A stretch of DNA of 64,000 nt from Glutamicibacter protophormiae. Its GTDB lineage: Bacteria; Actinomycetota; Actinomycetes; Actinomycetales; Micrococcaceae. The notes below the pieces were generated by a model that was not told the origin of the DNA, did no database searches, and saw only the letters and a list, made by a program, of their open reading frames with translations. This document shows, in pieces, positions 47,003 to 55,523 of the stretch (its first letter is position 1; every line of letters starts with the position of its first letter). Where the stretch lies: the NCBI RefSeq assembly GCF_014647495.1, contig NZ_BMPH01000005.1:182651-246650 (forward strand), in the 5' to 3' direction. Made by a program: the position numbers and the translations under genes.

Positions 47003-47489
47003 AATTCTGCTGAAGACCATTGTCGACGCTGAGCACGCTGCGAAAGTTCTTCAGGCCAAGGCACCGGACCTTGAGGTTGTTTCGGCCAGCCTGAGACGTC
47101 ACCCCTTCGCCGGGTTTGAGTTCCACGTACCTGCGCTCGCAGGTCGTGGGGAAACTGCCCGCGCCTTGGTGGACTACTATTCCGGCAAGGCGTTTATCAG
47201 CGATCGCTGGGAGAGCGATCCAGTCCTTGAAGTCGACGACGTGGAAGCGGTCTCCGACCCAAGCTGGAATAGTATTTCGTTTGAAACAGCACGCCAGCGT
47301 GCGAAGGCACTCTTGTCCACGGCTGCGCTGAGAAAGGCCCGTCTCGCGTGGAAAGGCGGCGTGAAGGAAACTGCTTCCGTAGAAAAAGTCTGGAAACCCA
47401 ACTGGATTCTGGACGTCCGGATCCAGGGAAGAAACTACCGGGTCATCGTGGATGGCCTAAACGGCGGATATTTCTTCATCGAGTCTTGA
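46995..47489 (+). CDS. conserved-looking protein of unknown function, in SSS operon
   Basis: 164 residues, soluble, overlapping the transporter stop by 8 nt. Contains FAGFEFHVPALAG, ALVDYYSGKAF, a basic central helix (ARQRAKALLSTAALRKARLAWKGG split over ~25 residues) and a C-terminal IQGRNYRVIVDGLNGGYFFIES beta segment. No family recognised. The tight overlap argues it is a true gene working with the transporter, perhaps as its regulatory or coupling protein. Confidence 0.7.
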   Translation: MNEILLKTIVDAEHAAKVLQAKAPDLEVVSASLRRHPFAGFEFHVPALAGRGETARALVDYYSGKAFISDRWESDPVLEVDDVEAVSDPSWNSISFETARQRAKALLSTAALRKARLAWKGGVKETASVEKVWKPNWILDVRIQGRNYRVIVDGLNGGYFFIES

Positions 47490-47724
47490 CCCAAAAGTTT
47501 ATAATGGCTGGTGCCCCGGAATCGAAATGTTGAGTCCGGGGTATCAGTGTGTCAACGGGGACGGGCACAACAAGACTTCAAGCCACAGGCCCTCGCCCAA
47601 AGCTGCCATAGCCACCCGTCACCAAAGCAGGGTGAAGGGCCCGGCAATGACTCGTACGTTGCGATTGTGATTGCCGTATTCTGCAACTTCAACGGTACTT
47701 CGTTTGATACTTCGGCATTGATGG

Positions 47725-49548
47725 TTGCTTGATCCGGCTCTGGGTGACTACGTCTGGGTTGACGAGGACCGTGACGGTATCCAGGATGCTGACGAGAAGG
47801 GCCTCGAGGATGTTGTTCTGACCATTGCCGGTCCGGATGGCAATCCTGTGATCGATGTCTTCGGCAATCCGGTTGGCCCGGTGACCACCGATGAGCACGG
47901 CAAGTACCTGTTCCAGAACCTCCCGGTTCTGGGCGAAAACGAGTCGTACGCGGTCACTATCGACCAGGACGCCTCGAAGGAAGCACTGGCTCCGTACATC
48001 CCAACCATCGAAACCGATGGCGACCGTGATCAGGATTCCTCGACTTGGGAAGCTAAGTCCGAGGGCCTGACCAAGGACGGAAACGAAGACCTCACTTTGG
48101 ACTTCGGTTTCGTGCTGCCAAAGGTCACCGTGGGCGACTACGTGTGGGTCGACGAGAACCGCGACGGTATCCAGAACGAGGGCGAGAAGGGCATCAAGGA
48201 TGTCGTTCTGGTCATTGTGGGTCCGGATGGCAAGCCCGTGACCGATGTCTTCGGCAACCCTGTTGGCCCGGTGACGACCGATGAGAACGGCAAGTATATC
48301 TTCGAGAACCTGCCGGTCCTCAAGGATGACGAGTCGTACACCGTCAAGATCGATCGAGAAGCATCCAAGAAACCTCTGGCTCCATGCGTGCCAACGATCG
48401 TGACCGATGACAACCGCGAGAATGACTCGTCGGTGTGGGAAGCTACGACCGAGGGCCTGACCAAGGATAAGGACGAAGATCTCACCCTGGACTTCGGCTT
48501 CATTGTTCCGAAGGTTTCGGTTGGCGACTACGTCTGGGTTGATGCCAATCGGGATGGCAAGCAGGATTACGGCGAGCCCGGCATCAAGGATGTCGTTCTG
48601 ACCATTGTTGGTCCGGACGGCAAGCCAGTCACCGATATCTATGGTGAACAGGTTGGCCCTGTTGCTACCGATGAAAACGGTAAGTACACCTTCGAGAACC
48701 TTCCGGTTCTGAAGGACGGCGAGTCGTACACCGTCAAGATCCATCGTGAGGCTTCGCAGGAGCCGCTGGCTCCGTACATTCCGACCCTTGAAAACGAGGG
48801 AGACCGCAGCGAAGACTCTTCAACTTGGGAAGCCAATTCTGAAGAACTGACCGAGAACAACCAGCGCGACGACACTCTGGACTTCGGCTTCGTGAAGCCG
48901 AAGGTTTCCGTGGGCGACTACGTATGGTTCGACGAGGATGCGGATGGCATTCAGGATGACGATGAAAACGGTATCAAGGGTGTCGTGCTGATCATCGTCG
49001 GTCCGGATGGCGAGCCTGTCACTGATGTGAACGGCAACCCTGTCGGCCCAATCACTACCGATGAAAACGGCAAGTACACCTTCGAGAACCTTCCGGTTCT
49101 GAAGGATGGCGAGTCGTACACCGTCAAGATCGATAAGGAAGCTTCGAAGGACGCGCTGAAGGATTACGTGCCGACTCCGGAGAACCGTGGCGATCGTGAT
49201 AAAGATTCGTCGACTTGGGAAGCTAAGTCGGAGGGCCTAACTAAGGACGGGGACCGTGATCCAACCTTGGACTTCGGTTTCCAGAAGCCGTTGCCATGGA
49301 CTCCGATCGAGCCACCGCTTCCGTCTGAGCCGACTGAGCCGCTTCCGTCTGAGCCATCTGGCTCTGGCGATTCGAGTGGTTCGGCGGAGGATCCACAGGA
49401 GCCGAATGCTTCTGAAGATCCAACTGCCGAAGGAAAGGACAATCTGGCAAGCACGGGCTTCACTGCGCTGGCTGTCCTGATTGCCGGTCTGTTGCTGGCC
49501 GCAGCGGGTGTGCTGATCACTCGCCGCAGCCGTGGTCGCCACAGCTAA
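47725..49548 (+). pseudogene. 5'-truncated SdrD_B-repeat surface protein with LAxTG anchor
   Basis: 607 codons, beginning abruptly inside the first repeat with a TTG right after an in-frame TGA (47719-47721) and without ribosome binding site or signal peptide. Four Ca-binding SdrD_B-type repeats of 130 residues (GDYVWVDENRDG ... LDFGF) are followed by a P/S/E-rich wall-spanning segment, then LASTG, a hydrophobic helix and an RRSRGRHS tail. LAxTG is the class E sortase signal of high-GC Gram-positives. Without a signal peptide it cannot be secreted, so I class it as a remnant. Codon use and repeats look otherwise intact. Confidence 0.75.
47740..49290 (+). repeat. four 390-bp tandem SdrD_B repeats
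   Basis: The motif GGCGACTACGT(N)TGG recurs at about 47743, 48133, 48523 and 48913, exactly 390 bp apart. Within repeats the nucleotide sequence is strongly conserved (for example GGTCCGGATGGC and CCGATGAGAACGGCAAGTA), so recombination between units is easy. Confidence 0.88.
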
Positions 49549-49567
49549 TCACGGCTAACGGCTGATC

Positions 49568-49617
49568 GAGCGCCGGATGCGCAGAAACCATTCGTGGGGA
49601 CTGCTCATCCGGCGCTC
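49568..49617 (+). terminator. terminator after the surface protein remnant
   Basis: GAGCGCCGGATG and CATCCGGCGCTC are exact 12-bp inverted repeats with a 26-nt loop, followed by TTTGCGTTT. Confidence 0.75.
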
Positions 49618-50024
49618 TTTGCGTTTCGTCCAGAAAAATCTTTCTAGAAATTTTGCGTAATCGCGTCATGAATTCGATCGGTCGCACTCTTAACCAATAC
49701 AGGCGGTTGAACAAGCAGTTCTCGTTTCATCGCCTACACGAACCACTCGCAAGGGTTAGAAGCGCCGCGGCGGCCGAACGACTTGCATTGATACATGGGG
49801 GATGCAATGCGTACGGCCGGCGGAGGTGCCATATTTCTATGTAGCTCATGTTGAATACCGAATCGCTTTTCAAACGGACGTTTCGTACGTTTGTCGGTTT
49901 CTCGGTATAGTCATCAAAGCTGGGTTTCGCTACTTGTTTGGGGATAAGCAGGGTAGCCAAGTTCGCGGAAGGGAATCCAGCAGACGGCAAGTCGCATTGA
50001 GTTAAACGAGGCGAATGGGGCGCA
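49618..50024. other. upstream region of the ECF fusion gene, no gene seen
   Basis: About 400 bp with lower GC than its surroundings. Features: a TATAGT hexamer near 49907 that could be a -10, and a repeated ACGTTTCGTACGTTT block near 49879-49893 just before it. No coding frame with a ribosome binding site. Long leader likely carries the promoter of the ECF gene. Confidence 0.45.
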
Positions 50025-52433
50025 ATGACGATCGATTCAGGCAAACGCTTCGGCGAGGTCAGCGATGCAGACTTGATTCTTGGTGTTCGAAATGGAAATC
50101 GGGAGTCGGAAGCACAGCTGTACCGACGCCATAAACAGTTGGCTTTGGCTGTTGCATACCGTCATACCGATACGCCTACCGAGGCCGAAGACGTTGTTTC
50201 AGAGTCATTCCTCAGGGTCTTCGAGTGCCTTCGCCGTGGCGTAGGACCTGATGAGTTCTTCCGTGCTTATCTTCTCACCGTCGTTTCCCGCGAGGCTTTT
50301 GCCCGGAACACAGTGGCATCCAAACACGTGGTGACCGACGATGTTCGCGAGTTTGAGCCGGGGGATCGGTATGCCGATGAGGTGCTGCAGCGTGCTGAAG
50401 CAACTTTTGTAATAAGCGCCTTCAAATCATTGCCTGAACGTTGGCGGGCAGTTCTTTGGCATATGGAAGTCGAAGACATGCGTCCCAGGGACATCGCGCC
50501 GCTCTTGGGGCTCACACCCAACGCCGTCTCCGCTCTTGCGGGGCGTGCACGTGAAGGTTTGCGCGAGGCCTATTTAGCCGCACATCTTAACCAGCAGGTT
50601 GAGCTGGCTCCCGGCTGTGTGGAAGTACGAAAGCTCCTTCCGGCAATAATCCGAGGAAACGCCAGCAACCGTGATCACCGTGCCGTCGAGGCGCACCTTG
50701 CTGGCTGTAGAGACTGTTCTGCAGTTTACGGTGAATTGAGCCAGATCGGAATAAAGCTGCGGGCGTACGTTCTTCCGTTGATCGTTGGAGGGACGACTGC
50801 CTTAGGACTTTCTGCTGCTGGTGGCGTATCGTCCGGAACTGTCGTTTCCGCAGGGTCAGTTGCTGCCCTTTCAGCTGGATCAGGAGCCACGCCGGCGGTC
50901 TCTGCGACAGCAGCGACGGGTTTGGGAACGGGTATTACCGGGGGCGGTATCGCTGCTATTGGAGTGAGCGTTGGAGCCGGATTGGCAACGGTCGCAGTCG
51001 CCGCATCGGCCGCCGGGTTTCTACCACTCAGGGTCTCCGATACCGATCGAGACGCTACACCGGCCGCTAACGACGTGGCGCAAAGTCCGATCCCGAGTGC
51101 TCAAGCATTCACTGCACCCAGCGGGGGTCATGCCCGGAACGCGTTTGGAGATGGTCCGTCTTTTTCCGAATTTGTGTTGGACAACGAGCATAGGGAAGTC
51201 CCCTTGCTCGTTGCAGCGCCCTTGAATGTGCCATCGGAAGCGGTATCAACAGCTGCACCCTTTACTATGCTGTTACCGAGCGCCCAGCCAACAACCGATG
51301 GAACACAGCCTGTGGGTGATTGGACGACTGAACCTTCCTCCGCGCCCACTGTGGAACCTACGGTTGAGCCCACGGTAGAACCGACTGTGGAGCCCTCGGT
51401 AGAACCGACTGTGGAGCCCACGGTGGAGCCGACTTCGGAGCCGACTTCGGAGCCGACGGTGGAGCCCACGGTGGAGCCGACTTCGGAACCGACGGTGGAG
51501 CCCTCGGTAGAACCGACTGTGGAGCCCACGGTGGAGCCGACTTTGGAATCGACGGTGGAGCCCTCGGTAGAACCGACTGTGGAGCCCACGGTGGAGCCGA
51601 CTTTGGAATCGACGGTGGAGCCCTCGGTAGAACCGACTGTGGAGCCCACGGTGGAGCCGACTTTGGAATCGACGGTTGAGCCCTCGGTAGAACCGACTGT
51701 GGAGCCCACGGTGGAGCCGACTTTGGAATCGACGGTTGAGCCCACGGTAGAACCGACTGTGGAGCCCACGGTGGAGCCGACTGTGGAGCCGACTTTGGAA
51801 CCGACGGTTGAGCCCACGGTAGAACCGACTTCTGATTCGACGGTTGAGCCGGCTTCGGAACCGACTTCTGATCCGACGGTTGAGCCGACTGTGGAGCCGA
51901 CGGTAGAACCGACTGTGGAGCCGACTGTGGAACCGACGGTAGAACCGACTGTGGAGCCGACTGTGGAACCGACGGTAGAACCGACTGTGGAGACCACGGT
52001 GGAGCCGACTTCGGAACCCTCTCCTGAACCCACTGAGATACCGTCGGCGGAGCCTACCGACGAGCCGACATCCGACCCATCGGAAGAACCAGAAGTACCG
52101 GATGATGAGGAGTCAGCTGAACCAGTGCAGATTTCCATGCAGCGGGTCAGCGGAAGGGTTCTTCCTATCTATGAGTTCACGGTCATTCCAAGCAACCCGG
52201 AGCAACAGTACGTGCTGGAGCTTGAATTCGAACGCGCCGAGATCAGCTGGGCGGATGCAAGCAAGAACTGCGAGCAATCCGGTAGGGGATTCGGCCGCAT
52301 ATCGTTGTCCTGCACTGGAGACGCGGTGCTTAAGGTGCGCGTGCTCATAGACCGGGACAACCAGAAAGCCCGATTCACCATGCCGTCACAGCCGGACTTC
52401 CGCAAGGAATTCAACATGGGGCGCCGCAAGTAG
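50025..52433 (+). CDS. ECF sigma factor fused to zinc-finger anti-sigma segment, membrane anchor, VEPT-repeat stalk and outer domain
   Basis: 802 residues. Residues ~15-85: sigma region 2 (EAQLYRRHKQLALAVAYR, AEDVVSESFLRVFE). ~135-185: region 4 (LPERWRAVLWHMEVE, IAPLLGLTPNAVSALAGRAREGLREAYL). ~210-238: zinc-finger HRAVEAHLAGCRDC (H-x3-C-x2-C), as in ZAS anti-sigma proteins. ~245-340: Gly/Ala-rich hydrophobic stretches, enough for one or two membrane passes. ~440-665: a stalk of VEPT/VEPS repeats. Last ~105 residues: a globular domain with two Cys (KNCEQS, LSCTG) that could pair. ECF proteins with C-terminal anti-sigma-like extensions are known in actinobacteria; the long repeat stalk plus terminal domain suggests a wall-spanning sensor in one chain. 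GAGGCGAATGGGGCG precedes the ATG. Confidence 0.85.
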   Translation: MTIDSGKRFGEVSDADLILGVRNGNRESEAQLYRRHKQLALAVAYRHTDTPTEAEDVVSESFLRVFECLRRGVGPDEFFRAYLLTVVSREAFARNTVASKHVVTDDVREFEPGDRYADEVLQRAEATFVISAFKSLPERWRAVLWHMEVEDMRPRDIAPLLGLTPNAVSALAGRAREGLREAYLAAHLNQQVELAPGCVEVRKLLPAIIRGNASNRDHRAVEAHLAGCRDCSAVYGELSQIGIKLRAYVLPLIVGGTTALGLSAAGGVSSGTVVSAGSVAALSAGSGATPAVSATAATGLGTGITGGGIAAIGVSVGAGLATVAVAASAAGFLPLRVSDTDRDATPAANDVAQSPIPSAQAFTAPSGGHARNAFGDGPSFSEFVLDNEHREVPLLVAAPLNVPSEAVSTAAPFTMLLPSAQPTTDGTQPVGDWTTEPSSAPTVEPTVEPTVEPTVEPSVEPTVEPTVEPTSEPTSEPTVEPTVEPTSEPTVEPSVEPTVEPTVEPTLESTVEPSVEPTVEPTVEPTLESTVEPSVEPTVEPTVEPTLESTVEPSVEPTVEPTVEPTLESTVEPTVEPTVEPTVEPTVEPTLEPTVEPTVEPTSDSTVEPASEPTSDPTVEPTVEPTVEPTVEPTVEPTVEPTVEPTVEPTVEPTVETTVEPTSEPSPEPTEIPSAEPTDEPTSDPSEEPEVPDDEESAEPVQISMQRVSGRVLPIYEFTVIPSNPEQQYVLELEFERAEISWADASKNCEQSGRGFGRISLSCTGDAVLKVRVLIDRDNQKARFTMPSQPDFRKEFNMGRRK
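51352..52020 (+). repeat. VEPT/VEPS-coding tetrapeptide repeat array
   Basis: About 220 codons built from (V/S)EPT-like tetrapeptides, i.e. 12-bp units such as GTGGAGCCGACT. Pro every fourth residue and alternating acidic residues give an extended rod, typical of peptidoglycan-spanning linkers. Confidence 0.9.
51541..51780 (+). repeat. 60-bp minisatellite inside the VEPT array
   Basis: Four consecutive 60-bp units (51541, 51601, 51661, 51721) begin CTTTGGAATCGACGGT and differ at only a few positions; the preceding unit at 51481 is a slightly diverged fifth copy. Each encodes 20 residues of five tetrapeptides including the odd LEST. Confidence 0.92.
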
Positions 52434-52442
52434 GATCTGCGT

Positions 52443-52970
52443 ATGAGCGATTTGCCCGAACTGAACCTGGAAGCCGCCGAAGCCATGTGGCGCGAGTACC
52501 TCGCCGCGTCTTCCATTGAGCCCGGCGCCGCGCCGCACCATGTAGTCGAATGCTACGGGGACAACGCCGCGCTGGCCGATGAGCTGCTGCACGAGGTCAT
52601 GCACGGCTCCAAGCGTGCGACATCCTCGCTGGCGAACGAGTACGCCCACTACGGGGAACGTGAGCCCCGCGAAGGGGACCACTGGATCGTCTGCGACGGC
52701 AGGGGAGAGCCCCGGATCATCCAGCGGGTGGTCTCGGTGCAGCGCTCCAGCTTCTTCGACGTGCCCGCCGACTTCGCCGCCGCCGAAGGCGAAGGCGACC
52801 TGTCGCTGGAGTACTGGCGCCGGGTGCATCGGGAATTCTGGACACGCACCCAGGCGGCCATCGGCCGCGACTGGTCCCCGGAGCAGACCACGCTGTCGGG
52901 CGAGGAGCTGCTGCTTGAACGCGACGAGATCTGCTGGCCGCCGGAATTCGCGGATTCTCCCCCGTCGTGA
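52443..52970 (+). CDS. ASCH-domain protein
   Basis: 175 residues: HHVVECYGDNAALADELLHEVMHGSKRATSS split over two turns, then PREGDHWIVCDGRGEPRIIQRV and FWTRTQAA near the end. These are ASCH-domain marks (GSKRAT loop, strand with I(I/V)C..G). ASCH proteins bind RNA or act as amidohydrolases on modified nucleosides. It starts 9 nt after the ECF gene stop; a weak TAGGA precedes it. High GC again after the repeat region. Confidence 0.82.
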   Translation: MSDLPELNLEAAEAMWREYLAASSIEPGAAPHHVVECYGDNAALADELLHEVMHGSKRATSSLANEYAHYGEREPREGDHWIVCDGRGEPRIIQRVVSVQRSSFFDVPADFAAAEGEGDLSLEYWRRVHREFWTRTQAAIGRDWSPEQTTLSGEELLLERDEICWPPEFADSPPS

Positions 52971-52980
52971 GGCAGCTGGC

Positions 52981-54060
52981 CTACGGCATCGGGCTGTAGA
53001 GCAGTGCGCCGGCCACGGCGATAACCAGGATGATCAGCGTGGACAGCAGCCCCAGCAGCAGCGAGCGCCCGCCGGACTTCACGATGGATTTCAGGTGCAC
53101 GCCCAGGCCCAGGGCGAACATGGCGGCGGCCAGCAGGATGGTCTGGGCGGTGGAGGCTAGCTGCAGGAACGATTCGGGCAGCAGTCCAGTGGTGCGGGTC
53201 AGCATGGCGACCAGGAACAGCGCCACGAACAGCGGAATCAGCGGCGGCTTCTTGCCACCCTCGACGTTGTGCTTGCGGCTCATGTAGAGCGACAGCCCGG
53301 CCATGATCGGGGCGAGCATGACCACGCGGGCCAGCTTCACGGTGACCGCGACGCTGAGTGCGGTGGCACCCACGGCGCCGCCGGCGGCGACCACCTGGGC
53401 CACCTCGTGGGTCGAGGCGCCGATCAGCACGCCGATGTTCGTCTCGCTCAGGCCCAGCAGCGCGCCCAGCGCAGGGGCCAGCGGGATCATCAGGGTGCCG
53501 AAGAGCACCACCAGGCCGATGGCGGTCGCCACCTGGTCCTGCTTGGCGCGGGTGGCGCCTTCGGCGCCGGCCACGGCGGCCGCGCCGCAGATGGAGAACC
53601 CAGCGGCGATCAGCAGGCGCTGCGGCAGCTCGATGCCCAGGCGTCCGCCGATCCACACGGTGGCCAGGAAGGTGACGCCTACGCAGAGCACCACGATGGC
53701 CAGCACACCCGGGCCCAGGGCCAGGATCGCGCCGAGCGAGAGCTGGAAGCCCAGCAGCACGATGCCGGTGCGCAGCAACTTCTTCGCGGAGAACGCCACG
53801 CCGGGGCCGAAGACCGCCGGGACGGGCGCCAGGTTGCGCCACAGGGCGCCGAGCAGGATCGTGATCAGCAGCGGGCTCATGCCCGGCAGCAGCCGTGCCG
53901 CGGCCAGGGCGACGCCGCCCATGGCCAGGCAGAGGATGATACCCGGCAGGAAGCCGCCGATCCGGGTCATGACGGAAGGTTTCGGCGAGGCGTCGTTGCC
54001 TGCCGGCGCGGGAGCGGATTGCTCCGACGTATTTGTTCGCTGTGGTTCATCAAGGGCCAT
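52981..54060 (-). CDS. YeiH/UPF0324 family putative sulfate exporter
   Basis: 359 residues with about ten membrane helices. Family segments: FSAKKLLRTGIVLLGFQLSL, ICGAAAVAGAEGA, and GASTHEVAQVVAAGGAVG. The YeiH family is annotated as putative sulfate exporter on slender evidence. The N-terminal ~35 residues are polar. Convergent with the ASCH gene, 10 nt apart. Confidence 0.85.
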   Translation of the reverse strand: MALDEPQRTNTSEQSAPAPAGNDASPKPSVMTRIGGFLPGIILCLAMGGVALAAARLLPGMSPLLITILLGALWRNLAPVPAVFGPGVAFSAKKLLRTGIVLLGFQLSLGAILALGPGVLAIVVLCVGVTFLATVWIGGRLGIELPQRLLIAAGFSICGAAAVAGAEGATRAKQDQVATAIGLVVLFGTLMIPLAPALGALLGLSETNIGVLIGASTHEVAQVVAAGGAVGATALSVAVTVKLARVVMLAPIMAGLSLYMSRKHNVEGGKKPPLIPLFVALFLVAMLTRTTGLLPESFLQLASTAQTILLAAAMFALGLGVHLKSIVKSGGRSLLLGLLSTLIILVIAVAGALLYSPMP

Positions 54061-54200
54061 GCTATTGACTTTGCCATGAGCGGGACGCTAACAGTGATGC
54101 CCCGATAGCTATCACGGTCATATCACACTCATATGAGGCGTTAACGGCGGGCGGCGGGCGCCGAGGAATCCTCGGCACCCGCCGCCCGCGGCGCGGTGCA

Positions 54201-54326
54201 TCAGCGGCGGATGGAACCGCCGTCGACCACCAGGGTCTGCCCGGAGACGAACCCGGCTCCCTCGGAGAGGAAGAAGCGGGTCGGACCCACATAGTCCTGC
54301 ACCACGGAGGGACGCTTGATGGCGCG
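54201..54326 (-). pseudogene. C-terminal fragment of a short-chain dehydrogenase
   Basis: About 41 codons on the minus strand read KRPSVVQDYVGPTRFFLSEG then FVSGQTLVVDGGSIRR and a stop, the unmistakable C-terminus of a FabG-like SDR. Everything upstream of it is gone: at 54326-54332 the sequence turns into a plus-strand acyl-CoA dehydrogenase fragment. Confidence 0.82.
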
Positions 54327-54331
54327 GGGAG

Positions 54332-54621
54332 ATGCTGCGCCTGATGGTGCTGAAGACCGCTTGGCTGATGGACACCGTGGGCGACAAGGGAGCCCACACC
54401 GAGATCCAGACCATCAAGATCGCCATCCCGGCGGCCGTGGAGTGGATCTTCGACAATGCCATCCAGACCTATGGCGCCGGCGGACTGTCCCAGGACTTCT
54501 TCCTGGCCGAGGGCTTCGCCTACTCGCACACCCTGCGCTTTGCCGACGGACCGGACGAGGTGCACAAGAACGCCCTGGCCCGCAACGAGCTCAAGCGCCA
54601 GCGTGCTGCCCGCGAAGCCAC
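54332..54621 (+). pseudogene. C-terminal fragment of an acyl-CoA dehydrogenase
   Basis: About 96 codons: VLKTAWLMDTVGDKGAHTE, IQTYGAGGLSQDFFLAEG and RFADGPDEVHKNALARNEL, the final helices of an ACAD11-like acyl-CoA dehydrogenase, with the FAD-contacting GAGGLSQDF loop. The first ~300 residues are missing and there is no ribosome binding site. Its 3' end runs straight into a truncated reductase gene. Confidence 0.82.
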
Positions 54622-55511
54622 GGTGCCGGCAGGCGTCACGGCTTCCGGGTTCCGGACTGGACCCCCGGCGCGCATATCGAACTGTGGTGCTGCCCACCGA
54701 CACGCAGAGCGCCCTCTCGCGGCATTACTCGCTGTGCGGCGACCGCTGGGAGGCCTCCTCCTATGAGGTGGCGGTGCTGCGCGAGCCCAATTCCAAGGGC
54801 GGTTCGCACTACATCCACGACGAGCTGGTAGAAGGCCAGATGCTCACCGTGGGCACCCCGCGCAACAACTTCTCCCTGGCCCAGGCCAAGCGCTACGAAT
54901 TCATTGCCGGCGGCATCGGCATCACCCCGATCATGACCATGATCGCCGCGGCGGAGCAGCTGGGCATCGACTGGCACCTGCACTACGGCGGACGCTCCCG
55001 CGCTTCCATGGCCTTCCTGCCAGAGCTGGAAGCCTACGGCGACAAGGTGACCATCTGGCCGCAGGATGAAATGGGGCACCTGAACCTCACCTTCCTGGCC
55101 GAACCGGCGGAGCATGGCCGCGTGTACTGCTGCGGCCCGGAGCCGCTGTTGAACGCGGTGGCCGGCGCGGCCGAGGCCTGGCCTGCGGGCACCGTGCGCT
55201 TCGAGCGCTTCGTCCCGGCGCAGCTGCCGGAGCCGGTGCGCACCGAACCATTCGAGCTGGAGCTGGCGATTTCCAACAAGGTCGTCACCGTCGGCACGCA
55301 GCAGACAGTGCTCGGCGCGCTGAATGACGCCGGCGTGCCGGTGCTTTCCTCCTGCAACGAGGGCGTCTGCGGCACCTGCGAGGTCGGCGTGCTGCGCGGC
55401 ACCCCGGAGCACCGCGATTCCCTGCTCAACGACGCCGAACGCGCCAAGAACGACCGGATGTTCGTTTGCGTATCCCGCGCAATTTCAGACCGCCTGGTCC
55501 TTGACCTCTAG
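54622..55511 (+). pseudogene. truncated, frameshifted phthalate-dioxygenase-type reductase (PDR/VanB)
   Basis: Starts inside the FMN domain in one frame (GFRVPDWTPGAHIEL, up to 54684) and continues two bases out of phase from 54687 (VLPTDTQSALSRHYSLCGD) to the end. The remainder is complete: GGIGITPIMTMIA for NAD binding, YCCGPEPLLNAV, and a C-terminal 2Fe-2S ferredoxin domain with SSCNEGVCGTCE and a late Cys. The first ~40 residues are lost. It was probably the electron donor of the P450 encoded 12 nt downstream. A downstream internal start could still give a partial protein, but without a proper FMN domain. Confidence 0.8.
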
Positions 55512-55523
55512 GAGAACACCCTC

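Noticed and set aside
47486..47505. Promoter TTGACC / TATAAT in front of the surface-protein remnant
   Set aside because: The two hexamers are only 8 nt apart, too close for sigma-70; the TATAAT may still act with an unseen -35.
47689..48744. Minus-strand frame of 351 codons across the SdrD_B repeats
   Set aside because: Repetitive because the sense repeats are; the plus strand encodes the recognisable SdrD_B domains and LAxTG anchor.
51541..51780. CRISPR-like regular repeats
   Set aside because: Units are contiguous 60-bp in-frame repeats without unique spacers; a coding minisatellite.
51128..52138. Minus-strand VGSTVGS-type repeat protein
   Set aside because: Mirror of the plus-strand VEPT repeats; lacks a start signal, while the plus-strand frame continues seamlessly from the sigma domain.
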